NCBI GenBank assembly: GCA_964573205.1
Contig: CAZNIT010000067.1
Coordinates: forward strand, 1 to 18,538
DNA: 18,538 nucleotides
Direction: 5' to 3'
Source: QNZT01 sp964573205
Lineage (GTDB): Bacteria; Campylobacterota; Campylobacteria; Campylobacterales; QNZT01
This document shows positions 6,807 to 15,568 of the stretch, piece by piece. Below the pieces are notes generated by a model. It had not been told where the DNA came from. It worked only from the letters and a program-made list of their open reading frames with translations, and made no database searches. The position numbers were made by a program, and so were the translations under genes. Within the stretch, counting starts at the first letter, position 1, and the number at the start of each line of letters is the position of its first letter.

Positions 6807-8700
6807 AAACAATATAACCGATGAAGTGCAAAAGGCTGTTGAGACGACTGAACAAAACGAGACTGCGGTAACAGGCTCGATTAAGCAAGAGGAAGATCAA
6901 AATCAAATACAGGAGAGTGAAAAACAAGAGATGTCAAAGAGCGGTAAAAAGCATATTATCGTCGATCCTATTACAAGAATAGAAGGGCATCTGAGAATTG
7001 AAGCGATTATCGATGAAAACAACAAGATCGTTGACGCTTACTCCTCTTCGACGATGTTTCGAGGAATAGAGACCATCTTAAAAGGAAGAGATCCAAGAGA
7101 CTGCGGCTTGATGGCGATGAGAATCTGCGGAGTTTGTACGGGTACACACTATCAAAGGAGTATAGAAGCGGTTGAAGACGCTTTTAACATAACCATTCCG
7201 AAAAATGCCAGAATTGTTAGAAACCTAATACAAGGCGCTTTGTATGTTCATGACCATCTGGTTCACTTTTATCATCTTCATGCGCTTGATTTTGTGGATA
7301 TCCTCTCCGCCACCAAAGCCGATCCCAAAAAGACGGCGGAGGAAGCGGTCAAATGGGCAGAAATAGCGGGACATAAACCATATATTTCAGCTGCGGCCGA
7401 TTTCAAAGCGGTTCAAGATCGTGTTATAAAGTTTGCGAAAGAGGGAAGACTCGGGATTTTCGGAAACGGTTATTGGGGTAACAAACACTATAAATTAACT
7501 CCGGAACAAAACCTCATAGGTGTTACACACTACTTGAAAGCCCTCGATATTCAAAGAGATCTGGCGAAAATGCAAGCGATTTTCGGCGGTAAAAATCCTC
7601 ACCCGCAATCGATCGTAGTCGGTGGAGTAACCTGTGTTCAGGATATTCAAAATCCTTCCAGAATATCACTTTTTAAACAGCTTTTAAAAGAAGGAAACGA
7701 GTTTATAAAAGGAGCGTATCTTCCCGATGTGTATATGGCCGGAACTATGTATGCCGATGAAGCGACCGATAAAGATGCGACATACAAGGGTGTCGGAGGA
7801 ACGGGCGGAGGGCTTCTTAGCTACATGAGTTATGGAGATTTCAAACTTGATGATACGGGATTTTACAAAGCTTCGCAACTTTTTCCTTCGGGATTGGTGC
7901 TAGATGGGGATATAACGAAAGCTTACGATCTTGATCCTTCAAAGATCACAGAAGATGTAACTCACTCATGGTATGAGGGGGAAAAGCCTCTTCATCCCTA
8001 TGAGGGTGAGACCGTTGTGAAATATACCGGTTTGCAGAAGAAGGATGACGGATATGCGTATCTTAAAACGGATGAGAAGTATTCGTGGATAAAATCTCCT
8101 CGATATGACGGCAAGGCTGTCGAGGTCGGTCCTCTTGCTCGAATGGTAGTGGGTTATGTAAAAGGTGATGAGCGTATAAAAAAATATGTGGACAACTTTT
8201 TAAAGCGAGCGAATCTGCCCGTAACGGTACTATTCTCGACTGTCGGTAGAACGGCGGCGCGTGCGATAGAGACGGAGCTTATGGGTGATGTCATGATGGA
8301 GTGGGTTGATGAACTTGCCGTAAATGTCGCAAATGGAGATCTTAGTACCTGGACGGATTTTGATTTTGATGAGGTGAGCGTAAGCACCAAAGGAAAGGGA
8401 CTTGCAGAAGCTCCAAGAGGCGCTTTGGGACACTGGGTAAAGATAAAAGAGGGTAAAGTGGAAAATTATCAAGCCGTCGTACCATCGACTTGGAATGCGG
8501 GTCCAAGAGACGGGAAAGGAAATCTAGGAGCTTATGAAGCGGCGCTCATCGGTACTAAAGTGGCAAATCCGCAGGAGCCGTTGGAGATCGTTCGAACGAT
8601 ACATAGTTTTGATCCGTGTATCGCCTGTGCGGTGCATGTGATCGATACGAAGGGAAAAGAGTTGGCGGTTTATAAAGTCGATCCAAACTGCACCTTTTAG
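6799..8700 (+). CDS. hydB: [NiFe] uptake hydrogenase large subunit (HydB)
   Basis: The catalytic subunit, 633 residues, carrying the Ni-Fe(CN)2CO centre and exported with HydA as its Tat passenger. The core begins at HIIVDPITRIEGHLRIE. The first nickel motif is RICGVCTGTH (C110, C113). The second is DPCIACAVH (C607, C610, H613), followed by a 20-residue tail that a HydD-type endopeptidase removes after His613 once nickel is in. EAPRGALGHW and PSTWN are intact. An unusual Glu/Gln-rich extension of some 45 residues precedes the core. The first ATG has a good AGGAG site inside hydA, but an internal ATG at 6931 (MSKSGKK) would give a more typical N-terminus, so the start is not certain. Canonical active-site residues suggest a fully functional enzyme. 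Confidence 0.96.
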   Translation: MSENNITDEVQKAVETTEQNETAVTGSIKQEEDQNQIQESEKQEMSKSGKKHIIVDPITRIEGHLRIEAIIDENNKIVDAYSSSTMFRGIETILKGRDPRDCGLMAMRICGVCTGTHYQRSIEAVEDAFNITIPKNARIVRNLIQGALYVHDHLVHFYHLHALDFVDILSATKADPKKTAEEAVKWAEIAGHKPYISAAADFKAVQDRVIKFAKEGRLGIFGNGYWGNKHYKLTPEQNLIGVTHYLKALDIQRDLAKMQAIFGGKNPHPQSIVVGGVTCVQDIQNPSRISLFKQLLKEGNEFIKGAYLPDVYMAGTMYADEATDKDATYKGVGGTGGGLLSYMSYGDFKLDDTGFYKASQLFPSGLVLDGDITKAYDLDPSKITEDVTHSWYEGEKPLHPYEGETVVKYTGLQKKDDGYAYLKTDEKYSWIKSPRYDGKAVEVGPLARMVVGYVKGDERIKKYVDNFLKRANLPVTVLFSTVGRTAARAIETELMGDVMMEWVDELAVNVANGDLSTWTDFDFDEVSVSTKGKGLAEAPRGALGHWVKIKEGKVENYQAVVPSTWNAGPRDGKGNLGAYEAALIGTKVANPQEPLEIVRTIHSFDPCIACAVHVIDTKGKELAVYKVDPNCTF

Positions 8701-8711
8701 AGGAGTGCAAA

Positions 8712-9446
8712 ATGAAAACAGGATATAAAAAAGTTAAACGAATGACCGCTTCAATGCGGATAATCCACTGGGTAAACGCGATCTCTATGGTGGTGGCGAT
8801 CATAACGGGATTTTATATAGCCGAGCCTTACTATCAGACTCTTATCGCAGAGTCCGCCGTAGATAAGTATGTCATGGCATGGAATAGATGGGGACATTTT
8901 ATCGTAGCGATCATCTTCGATGTGACTTCGATCATCGTGGCGTATCTCTTTTTCTTTTCGCGTTTTGAAAAGCCGATTTTAAAACTCTTGCCCACGCCTA
9001 AAAATATCGTAGTATTTTTTGAAGTTTTGTTGAATCTGTTAACTTTTAATAGAAGAAAAAATTTTGACTCTTCTCAAGCCGATAGTTTCAATACCGTCTA
9101 TTTTACGATATTTCATCTGCTCTTGGCGGGGATGCTTTTTACGGGGCTTCAGCTTTATGTGCATGGCTTGGAATCGGGATTGAGTAGTATCGGTAAATGG
9201 TGGCCGGCAATTTTGCACTGGGCTACGGACTGGACGATTGCCGCTAGCAGTGCATTGATAGGCTCTTCCTCGATGCCTTCAATCATGGATGTCAGAATCG
9301 TACACCACTTGACTATGTGGCTGATCATCGTATGGGTGGTGTTTCATATCTATTATCAAGTATGGAGAACCGTCTTCTGGCAAGAAGGTGATATCGCCAT
9401 AGCGTTTGGCGGAAGTAAATTTGCAAAAGAGAGTGATAAAAAATAG
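8712..9446 (+). CDS. hydC: Hydrogenase b-type cytochrome (HydC)
   Basis: A 244-residue membrane protein with about four or five hydrophobic helices, the membrane anchor of HydAB that moves electrons to menaquinone through two b haems. Likely haem-ligand histidines lie in helix positions seen in the family: IIHWVN (H19), RWGHFIVA, IFHLLLAG, IVHHLTMW and VFHIYYQ. Basic residues at the N-terminus and a charged tail fit cytoplasmic ends. It starts 11 bases after hydB with AGGAG at 8701-8705, so it belongs to the same transcript. A strong hairpin follows it, which may lower expression of the maturation genes behind. Confidence 0.94.
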   Translation: MKTGYKKVKRMTASMRIIHWVNAISMVVAIITGFYIAEPYYQTLIAESAVDKYVMAWNRWGHFIVAIIFDVTSIIVAYLFFFSRFEKPILKLLPTPKNIVVFFEVLLNLLTFNRRKNFDSSQADSFNTVYFTIFHLLLAGMLFTGLQLYVHGLESGLSSIGKWWPAILHWATDWTIAASSALIGSSSMPSIMDVRIVHHLTMWLIIVWVVFHIYYQVWRTVFWQEGDIAIAFGGSKFAKESDKK

Positions 9447-9451
9447 CGTAG

Positions 9452-9475
9452 TTATCCGAGATTTTTCTCGGATAA
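9452..9475 (+). terminator. Hairpin after hydC (terminator or attenuator)
   Basis: TTATCCGAG (9452-9460) and CTCGGATAA (9467-9475) form a perfect 9-bp stem with a 6-base loop. The downstream tract is T-rich but interrupted (TTCATTTTAAA). It lies between structural genes hydABC and maturation genes hydDE, so partial termination or mRNA stabilisation is plausible. Confidence 0.65.
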
Positions 9476-9636
9476 TTCATTTTAAATATTAACGGGTGGT
9501 GCTGAAGGCTTCATCCTTTAGTATTTGAAGGAGTCGATTGGTGTATCTGGTTGAAATTTTAGAGACGACTCATCTGTAAATAAGCCTTTGGACAGAGAGA
9601 ATTTTATAGTTAGCTATGTTACATTAAGGAAGCCTT
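9476..9636 (+). other. Structured-looking leader between hydC and hydD
   Basis: This 161-base gap has several short complementary segments: CTGAAGG with CCTTTAG, GGAGTCG with CGACTC, and AAGGCTT (near 9505) with AAGCCTT (near 9592 and again just before hydD). They could form alternative folds ending near the AAGGA ribosome site at 9626-9630. No coding frame or known RNA family is recognised. Confidence 0.35.
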
Positions 9637-10176
9637 GTGGATAAGACGGCACTCATAGGTATAGGAAATATCATGTTTTGTGATGACGGAGCGGGTGTTT
9701 ATGCCGCCGATTATATCAAGCGAAATTTCACAACTCCTCCAAATCTCGATATCGTTGATGGCGGGACGCTTGGTTTTGGCATGATGACGTACTTTCAAGA
9801 GTATGAAAAAGTCTTTATCCTCAGCACCACCGCTAAAGGGAAAAGCGGAGACGTATTTTGTTTTGGAAAAGACGATGTCATAGAACAAGGTAAAATAAGA
9901 CAAAGTGCAAATGAAGCGGAGGTTGTACAGATGCTTGAAATCTGTTCGATTCTAGATAGAGATATGGCAGATGTAAATATAGTTGCCATAAGACCTGATG
10001 ATATTCTTTCCGTTGAAAATAGTTTAAGCGCTATTGTGAAAAATTCGTTTTTCACGTATATTGATGAGATGATAGGGCTTCTAAAAAAAAACGATTTGAA
10101 TCTACAACCTAAAAAAGTACCGGTTTCCTTAGATATGATCATAGATTCTTTTGCAAATCCGGTTCAGCTTCGTTAA
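9637..10176 (+). CDS. hydD: Hydrogenase maturation protease, divergent (HydD)
   Basis: A 179-residue protein of the HybD/HyaD endopeptidase family, which checks nickel insertion and cuts the tail from the large subunit. The start is GTG 9637, with AAGGA six bases upstream. The fold signature is clear: LIGIGNIMFCDDGAGV at 6-21 and VDGGTLG at 40-46. By eye against HybD, the three metal-binding positions are not conserved: Glu16 is Asp17, Asp62 falls on Ser63 (VFILSTTA), and His93 falls on Asn92 (SANEAEVVQ). The local segment EVVQMLEICSILD still fits the family. The protein may therefore be altered in metal recognition, or another protease may process HydB, whose tail is intact. Position in the hyd operon supports the name. 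Confidence 0.82.
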   Translation: MDKTALIGIGNIMFCDDGAGVYAADYIKRNFTTPPNLDIVDGGTLGFGMMTYFQEYEKVFILSTTAKGKSGDVFCFGKDDVIEQGKIRQSANEAEVVQMLEICSILDRDMADVNIVAIRPDDILSVENSLSAIVKNSFFTYIDEMIGLLKKNDLNLQPKKVPVSLDMIIDSFANPVQLR

Positions 10177-10193
10177 TTGTTTCAAGGTATAAA

Positions 10194-12116
10194 GTGTATT
10201 TTATTTTCGAGATCGTTTTTGAAAACGACAAAAGCTATATTTACGATCTGATCGTCGCAAGCGCCAAAATGTCGGATGTTGTCGTTGAAGTGGTACAATC
10301 TAAAGAGAAGATCGTCATCGTTGCCGATAGAGAAGATGAGAAACTGGAAGACTTTTTGAAGCTTTTGGAAAACACGCTTCCGGCTTCGATTTATCTCAAA
10401 AATTCTCGCCACTACTTAAGCGAGGAAAAGCCGAAAATCGCCCCAATGGCTCTCAATAGATTGCCGGTCGATCTCTCTCTTTGTCCGACATGTCAAAAGG
10501 AGATGTTCGATGTAAGTAGTAGAAGATATTACTATCCCTTTACCTTCTGCAACGCTTGCGGAAGCAAGCACGCCTTTTTGGAGCACTATCCGTTTCATCG
10601 ACAAAACAGCGCGATGAAGTTTTTGACTCCGTGTAACGCATGCCGGGAGGAGATGCGAAAAAACCCTTTTAGAGTCGATCTTCCGCTTATCTCATGCTGT
10701 GAGTGCGGGGTGGCGATCCGCATGGTCGACAAAAAGAGCGAACGATACGCCAACGACAAAGGCACCTACCGTACCCTCTTTGAGGTAGCGGCCAGAGCGA
10801 TCGTCAAGGGTAAAACGGTGGTGATGAAGACTCTGCATGGCTATCGGAAGTTTTACAAACCGGGCTCTAAACACTCTCTCAAAGAGGCCATCTTGATGAT
10901 GTGTGACGCCAACGCGCTCAATAAACATCTGATGATGGTTCCCCAAGAGTTCAACGCTCTGCTTTCGATCGAAAGACCGCTGATTCGAATCGCCACCAAA
11001 AGCGACGAAGCCAAAACACTCTTTGGAAGCAGTATCTGGACAAAATATCCCGATGAGGGCATGAGCATGCTTTTGGCCAAAGAGATCGTAAGTGCGGGCT
11101 TGGAATATATCGTCTATGAAGAGTGTGACGAAGAGACGGAGGGGGATTTTTCGGTCGATTTCGATTTGCCGATCTCCTCTCAAAAAGATTTCAAACTCTT
11201 TATCAACCAAGATACCAAACTTTTGGTAGAGGGTGAGAGGTCGATTTTTCCGCAAACGCCCCAAGATATGAAAGCGGGACGGGTGAGTGTCGCAAACGAT
11301 CTGGTCTGCACGGATAGCGAAGAGGGCAAGATCATCGACAAAATCGAACACTTCGCCAAAATCCCCGCCAAAGAGGTATTCGTAGCCGAGGGGGAAGAGG
11401 TGGCGATCGAGGGAGTGCGCTATTTCGAGAGAGCCAAAGCCTCCATGCTAAGCGTACTCGCCGAACATAAGAAGCTGAATGAGAGTGCCATCGGAGTCCA
11501 TTTCGATACGAGGCTTCATTTTCTCTACTACAACCAAAAAGAGGTGATCGACGTCGTACCGCCCCGCCCTTTTGACGCGGAAAATCTCTTTGAAGAGATT
11601 GGAAAGCTTAGAGAAGGATCCGATCGTTTGGTAAAAAATTTCCAAAAAAAATTTCCTGGAGTTTACGAGAGGCTGGATAGTTTAAGCGGTGAAGTCGATC
11701 TTTTTGAAGTGACGGCGATCTTGCTGGAGCTTGAAAACGAGAGTTTTGACGGCATATCGGAATCGGCGCTCAGCTTCCTCGGCAAAGGAGGTATGCAGAT
11801 CGATACCAAACTCAAAGACAACCGCTTCAACGATTACGCTTTTTTGGCTTCAATCATGAGCTACAGACTGAGCAAAGCAGAGCAAAATATCCTCTGTTAT
11901 AGCATCTATGAGAGTTTCGGCGACTACATCGCCGATATAGTTGTCCAACTGATGGATAAAACCAAAACCGATATCCTCACGCTCTCGGGTGAAACCTTCG
12001 CCAACCAATCGCTTTGGGGAAGGATACAAAGAAACCTCGCCGTCAAACGACCGATCCTGAATAAAAACTACCCCATAGGGAGAGAAAATAGCGTTTATGG
12101 AGCGCAGTTTTTGTAA
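10194..12116 (+). CDS. hydE: HydE, HypF-like hydrogenase accessory protein
   Basis: A 640-residue cytoplasmic protein matching the HydE that closes hydABCDE operons in Wolinella and Helicobacter, needed there for hydrogenase activity though its exact step is unknown. It is a HypF paralogue: four zinc-finger Cys pairs (C97/C100, C119/C122, C147/C150, C168 or C169/C171), then a YrdC-like region, then a remnant of the Kae1-like domain with LSGETFANQSLW (597-608), which echoes HypF LSGGVFQNR. The N-terminal acylphosphatase motif and the HypF signatures QHHYAH and DGTG are missing, so carbamoyl transfer by the usual chemistry is unlikely. The start is GTG 10194 with AAGG six bases before it. From about 10480 onward it is noticeably GC-richer than the flanking genes. 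Confidence 0.85.
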   Translation: MYFIFEIVFENDKSYIYDLIVASAKMSDVVVEVVQSKEKIVIVADREDEKLEDFLKLLENTLPASIYLKNSRHYLSEEKPKIAPMALNRLPVDLSLCPTCQKEMFDVSSRRYYYPFTFCNACGSKHAFLEHYPFHRQNSAMKFLTPCNACREEMRKNPFRVDLPLISCCECGVAIRMVDKKSERYANDKGTYRTLFEVAARAIVKGKTVVMKTLHGYRKFYKPGSKHSLKEAILMMCDANALNKHLMMVPQEFNALLSIERPLIRIATKSDEAKTLFGSSIWTKYPDEGMSMLLAKEIVSAGLEYIVYEECDEETEGDFSVDFDLPISSQKDFKLFINQDTKLLVEGERSIFPQTPQDMKAGRVSVANDLVCTDSEEGKIIDKIEHFAKIPAKEVFVAEGEEVAIEGVRYFERAKASMLSVLAEHKKLNESAIGVHFDTRLHFLYYNQKEVIDVVPPRPFDAENLFEEIGKLREGSDRLVKNFQKKFPGVYERLDSLSGEVDLFEVTAILLELENESFDGISESALSFLGKGGMQIDTKLKDNRFNDYAFLASIMSYRLSKAEQNILCYSIYESFGDYIADIVVQLMDKTKTDILTLSGETFANQSLWGRIQRNLAVKRPILNKNYPIGRENSVYGAQFL

Positions 12117-12198
12117 AAGGTAAAATTTTATTTCATTTTAAAATATTCTTTGTCGATAGCTCGGTGATATGTTAAAATAGTTAAAAATACGGAATAAG

Positions 12199-12738
12199 AT
12201 GATGAGCGATATAGTTATATATGAAGATGGAAAAGTTGAGTTAAAAGCTACTCTACAAGAGGATACAATCTGGCTAAATCAAAAGCAGATGGGTGAGTTG
12301 TTTGGGAAGAGTGTTAAAACGGTAAATGAACATATCTCTAATATTTATAAAGAAGATGAACTTAAAAAAGATTCAACTATCCGGAAATTCCGGATAGTTC
12401 AAAAAGAGGGAAAAAGAGAAGTTGAAAGAGAGATAGATTTTTACAATCTTGATGTTATCATTTCTGTTGGATATAGAGTTAAATCAAAACAAGGTACTCA
12501 GTTTCGTATCTGGGCAAATAAAGTCTTAAAAGAGTATCTCATAAAAGGCTATGCCCTAAACAAAGAGAAACTCCAAAATCAGAAAATAGATGAGTTAAAT
12601 AAAACCATAGAGATTATCAGGCAAAATCTCCAAAATCAAGAACTTAGCCTAAAAGAGGCAAAAGGGTTTGTAGAGATAGTTTCAAACTATGCAAAAAGAT
12701 ATAATCATAAAACTTATTATAAACATGCTTACGGATGA
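12199..12738 (+). CDS. RhuM-family protein, C-terminally truncated
   Basis: A 179-residue protein that begins like the RhuM ('virulence RhuM') family: IVIYEDGKVELKATLQEDTI, then WLNQKQMGELFGKSVKTVNEHI and DFYNLDVIISVGYRVKS. It has a helix-turn-helix-like N-terminus. Family members usually run to more than 300 residues; here the match stops after EAKGFVEIVSNYAK and the frame ends with an unrelated short tail RYNHKTYYKHAYG. The stop overlaps the hypF start. RhuM genes are commonly associated with mobile and accessory DNA, so this is probably a remnant at the edge of an inserted block that includes hypF. The start could be ATG 12199 or 12202. Any function of the stub is unknown. Confidence 0.75.
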   Translation: MMSDIVIYEDGKVELKATLQEDTIWLNQKQMGELFGKSVKTVNEHISNIYKEDELKKDSTIRKFRIVQKEGKREVEREIDFYNLDVIISVGYRVKSKQGTQFRIWANKVLKEYLIKGYALNKEKLQNQKIDELNKTIEIIRQNLQNQELSLKEAKGFVEIVSNYAKRYNHKTYYKHAYG

Positions 12739-14906
12739 TGATGATTAAAACTTACCATATCCTCATAAAAGGTCGAGTCCAAGGTGTTGGTTTTCGTCCG
12801 TTTGTCTATCAACTAGCTCATAAACTATCTTTAGATGGAACTGTTAGCAATGGAGTTAATGGTGTTGAGATTTTTATAAATGCAACTTCTAAAGAGTTGG
12901 AGCTGTTTTTAGAGAGGTTAAAGAGTGATGCCCCTTTGCTTAGTCAGATAGATGATATAGTTTATAAAGAGAGTGTTTTTAAAAAGTTTGATGATTTTTC
13001 TATCATCCAAAGTTTAGAGATGGGCAAAAAAACAACTCTTATACCACCAGATATATCCATCTGTAAAGCTTGTGAAAAAGAGCTTTTCGATCCTAAAAAC
13101 AGAAGATATTTGCATCCATTTATAACCTGTACAGATTGTGGAGTTCGCTACTCTATCATCAAAACTCTACCTTATGATAGAGAAAACACCTCTATGAATA
13201 GTTTTAAAATGTGCAAAGCTTGTGAGAGTGAGTACAATGATCCAAATGATAGAAGGTACCATGCCCAGCCTATTGGGTGTCATGAGTGTGGAGCAAAGCT
13301 TTCGATGGAGATTGATAAAGCTGTAGAGTATTTGGAAGAGGGAAAGATTTTAGCAGTCAAAGGTGTTGGAGGTTATCATCTTGTTTGTGATGCTACAAAT
13401 AAAAAAGCCATACAAAAATTGCGAGATAGGAAACATCGTCCATCAAAGCCATTTGCCGTTATGGTAAGGGATATATCAAAAGCAAAAGAGTTAGCTTATA
13501 TAAATAGTATTGAAGAGAAGTTACTAACTTCAAAAAACAGACCCATAGTACTTTTAAAATCAAAACAAAAACTCCCTTTTGAGGTATCTCCAAATATTTC
13601 AAAAATTGGACTTTTTTTACCATATACTCCTCTTCATCTACTTTTGCTTGAGAGTTTTAAAAAACCGTTGATAGCAACTTCAGCAAATGTAACAGATGAG
13701 CCGATATGTACAAATATGGACTCTTTGAAAAAACTAGAGGGAGTTTATGATTTTGTGATTGATCATGATAGAGAGATAGTAAATGGTTGTGATGATAGTG
13801 TAGCTATGGTTGTAGATAAAAAGACTATTATGATACGACGAGCTAGAGGTTATGCTCCAAGTTCTATAAAGCTTCCTTTTAAACTAGATAAAAACATCTT
13901 AGCCCTTGGAGCAAACCAAAAAAGCACTATCGCCATAGCTTTTGAAGATGAGGCTATACTCTCTCCTCATATAGGTGATCTTGATACGATAGAGTCAGTT
14001 GAGTATTTTCATAAAAATATAGAGAGTTTAAAAAGGGTTTATGATTTTACCCCAGATGTTGTAGCTCATGATAAACACCCAAACTACGAATCAACAAAAT
14101 ATGCAAAACAAAACTACAAATCCACAAAAGAGGTTCAACACCACTATGCTCACATCTTAGCTGTTATGGCTGAGAAAAAGTTAGATGGCAAAGTTTTAGG
14201 AGTCTCTTTTGATGGTACTGGATATGGAGATGATGGTACTTTGTGGGGTGGAGAGTTTTTGGTTTGTGATTATGATGGGTATAAGAGAGTGGCTCACTTT
14301 AGAGAGTTTAAACTTTTAGGAGGAGCTAAAGCTATAAAAGAGCCTAAGAGAGTGGCTCTTGGTCTTCTTTTTGATATTTACGGTAAAGAAGCACTAAATA
14401 TGAAAAATCCCACAACAGAGGCTTTCTCACAAAATGAACTAAAAACCCAATTTACCATGTGGCAAAAGGGTTTAAATGCTCCTTTATCCTCATCATGTGG
14501 ACGGATATTTGATGCTATCTCTTCACTAACTGGAGTTTGTCAAGTGATGAGTTTTGAGGGAGAGAGTGGGATGCTTTTAGAAGAGCTTTATGATGAGAAC
14601 ATCAAAGATAGTTATCCTGTAGCTCTTTATGATAAAGAGATAGACTTTTTATCTATGATAGAAGATATCCTTAGTGAAAAAAGTACAAAAGTAGCAGTTT
14701 CAAAGTTTTTTAATACTCTTGTTGAAATTATTATCATGATAAGTAGTGAGTATGATTTGCCACTGGTTTTAAGTGGTGGAGTTTTTCAAAACCGAGTGCT
14801 TTTGAAGCTTATATTTGAAAAAATCCCGGATGTGATAGTACCAAATGAGATACCGCCAAATGATGGAGGTATAGCTTTGGGGCAGGTGGCGGCAATAAAG
14901 AGCTAA
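12735..14906 (+). CDS. hypF: Carbamoyltransferase HypF
   Basis: A full-length 723-residue HypF, which turns carbamoyl phosphate into the thiocarboxamide on HypE that supplies the cyanide ligands of the NiFe centre. Domains in order: acylphosphatase (GRVQGVGFR, 13-21); two zinc fingers (C110/C113, C132/C135, C160/C163, C182/C185); YrdC-like (about 195-370, with KGVGGYHLVCDA); Kae1-like with QHHYAH (468-473), DGTGYGDDG (from 493), LSGGVFQNR (about 679-687) and PPNDGGIALGQ. All key motifs are intact. Three successive ATGs (12735, 12738, 12741) are possible starts; the first overlaps the rhuM stop. Its AT-rich, CpG-poor codon use (AGA, TTA, AAA) contrasts with hydE directly upstream, pointing to separate acquisition. 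Confidence 0.95.
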   Translation: MMMIKTYHILIKGRVQGVGFRPFVYQLAHKLSLDGTVSNGVNGVEIFINATSKELELFLERLKSDAPLLSQIDDIVYKESVFKKFDDFSIIQSLEMGKKTTLIPPDISICKACEKELFDPKNRRYLHPFITCTDCGVRYSIIKTLPYDRENTSMNSFKMCKACESEYNDPNDRRYHAQPIGCHECGAKLSMEIDKAVEYLEEGKILAVKGVGGYHLVCDATNKKAIQKLRDRKHRPSKPFAVMVRDISKAKELAYINSIEEKLLTSKNRPIVLLKSKQKLPFEVSPNISKIGLFLPYTPLHLLLLESFKKPLIATSANVTDEPICTNMDSLKKLEGVYDFVIDHDREIVNGCDDSVAMVVDKKTIMIRRARGYAPSSIKLPFKLDKNILALGANQKSTIAIAFEDEAILSPHIGDLDTIESVEYFHKNIESLKRVYDFTPDVVAHDKHPNYESTKYAKQNYKSTKEVQHHYAHILAVMAEKKLDGKVLGVSFDGTGYGDDGTLWGGEFLVCDYDGYKRVAHFREFKLLGGAKAIKEPKRVALGLLFDIYGKEALNMKNPTTEAFSQNELKTQFTMWQKGLNAPLSSSCGRIFDAISSLTGVCQVMSFEGESGMLLEELYDENIKDSYPVALYDKEIDFLSMIEDILSEKSTKVAVSKFFNTLVEIIIMISSEYDLPLVLSGGVFQNRVLLKLIFEKIPDVIVPNEIPPNDGGIALGQVAAIKS

Positions 14907-14953
14907 ATTACTTATAATAATTATAATGATACAATATACTAAAAGGAGTTATC

Positions 14954-15418
14954 ATGAAAATTCTTATAGGTTTTATATTCGGTTTGGCTGTCGCGGCTAC
15001 GGCAGGTTGGTTTTTGATGCCGAAATTGATGTTAAAAGAGTACAAGAGTCCTTATGATATAGAAAAAACGGTAAAAATCATAACCGACAATGCCAAAAAA
15101 AACGGTTGGGTTGTTGCGGGAGTGAGTAAACTTCACAACTCCATAAAAAAGCATGGCGGCTATGATCTAAAGCCCGTATATTTAGTGAATCTTTGCAATG
15201 CTGATCATGCATTTAATATTCTTAAAAAAGATCAAAATAAAATTATCTCTACGATGATGCCTTGCACCATAAGTGTATATGAAAAATCCGATTCAAAAAC
15301 CTATATAGGCACTATGAACGCTTCTTTGATGGGGAAAATGTTCGGGGGAGATATAGCAAAGACTTTCGGTGTGGAAGTGGCTAATGATCAGCAAAAGTTT
15401 ATAGATTTTGCCAAATAA
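14954..15418 (+). CDS. DUF302-domain membrane-anchored protein
   Basis: A 154-residue protein with an N-terminal hydrophobic helix (residues about 3-22), either a signal anchor or an uncleaved signal, placing the rest outside the cytoplasm. The remainder matches the DUF302 fold: a helix TVKIITDNAKKNGWVV, then LKPVYLVNLCNADHAFNIL and the MMPCTISVYE strand, with a GTMNASLMGKMFGG segment. Two cysteines (in NLCNA and MPCTI) are conserved-looking, but no function is established for the family. The ribosome site AAAGGAG (around 14941) is strong, and TATAAT-like elements precede it. A strong hairpin follows directly after the stop, so this is a single-gene unit. Confidence 0.8.
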   Translation: MKILIGFIFGLAVAATAGWFLMPKLMLKEYKSPYDIEKTVKIITDNAKKNGWVVAGVSKLHNSIKKHGGYDLKPVYLVNLCNADHAFNILKKDQNKIISTMMPCTISVYEKSDSKTYIGTMNASLMGKMFGGDIAKTFGVEVANDQQKFIDFAK

Positions 15419-15448
15419 AGAGAGAATATTTAACTATCCTCTCTTTAT
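15415..15448. terminator. Terminator after the DUF302 gene
   Basis: ATAAAGAGAG and CTCTCTTTAT form a 10-bp stem around a 14-base loop, beginning in the stop codon of the DUF302 gene. TTTTT follows shortly after on the plus strand, so it can stop plus-strand transcription. Confidence 0.75.
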
Positions 15449-15568
15449 GCTTTTTGACATTTCAAGTTTCATAAGTAATACCGTTTACAACTATAAGCCG
15501 AATTGTGAAATTTATGAAATGCTTATTTTCTGCGAACTTTTTAACGGTTATATACGTTTTTTGCTCGT

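Noticed and set aside
10692..11351. Minus-strand frame of 219 codons opposite hydE
   Set aside because: hydE has recognisable family motifs in this stretch; the antisense frame is an effect of biased codon use in the GC-richer part of hydE and has no recognisable domain.
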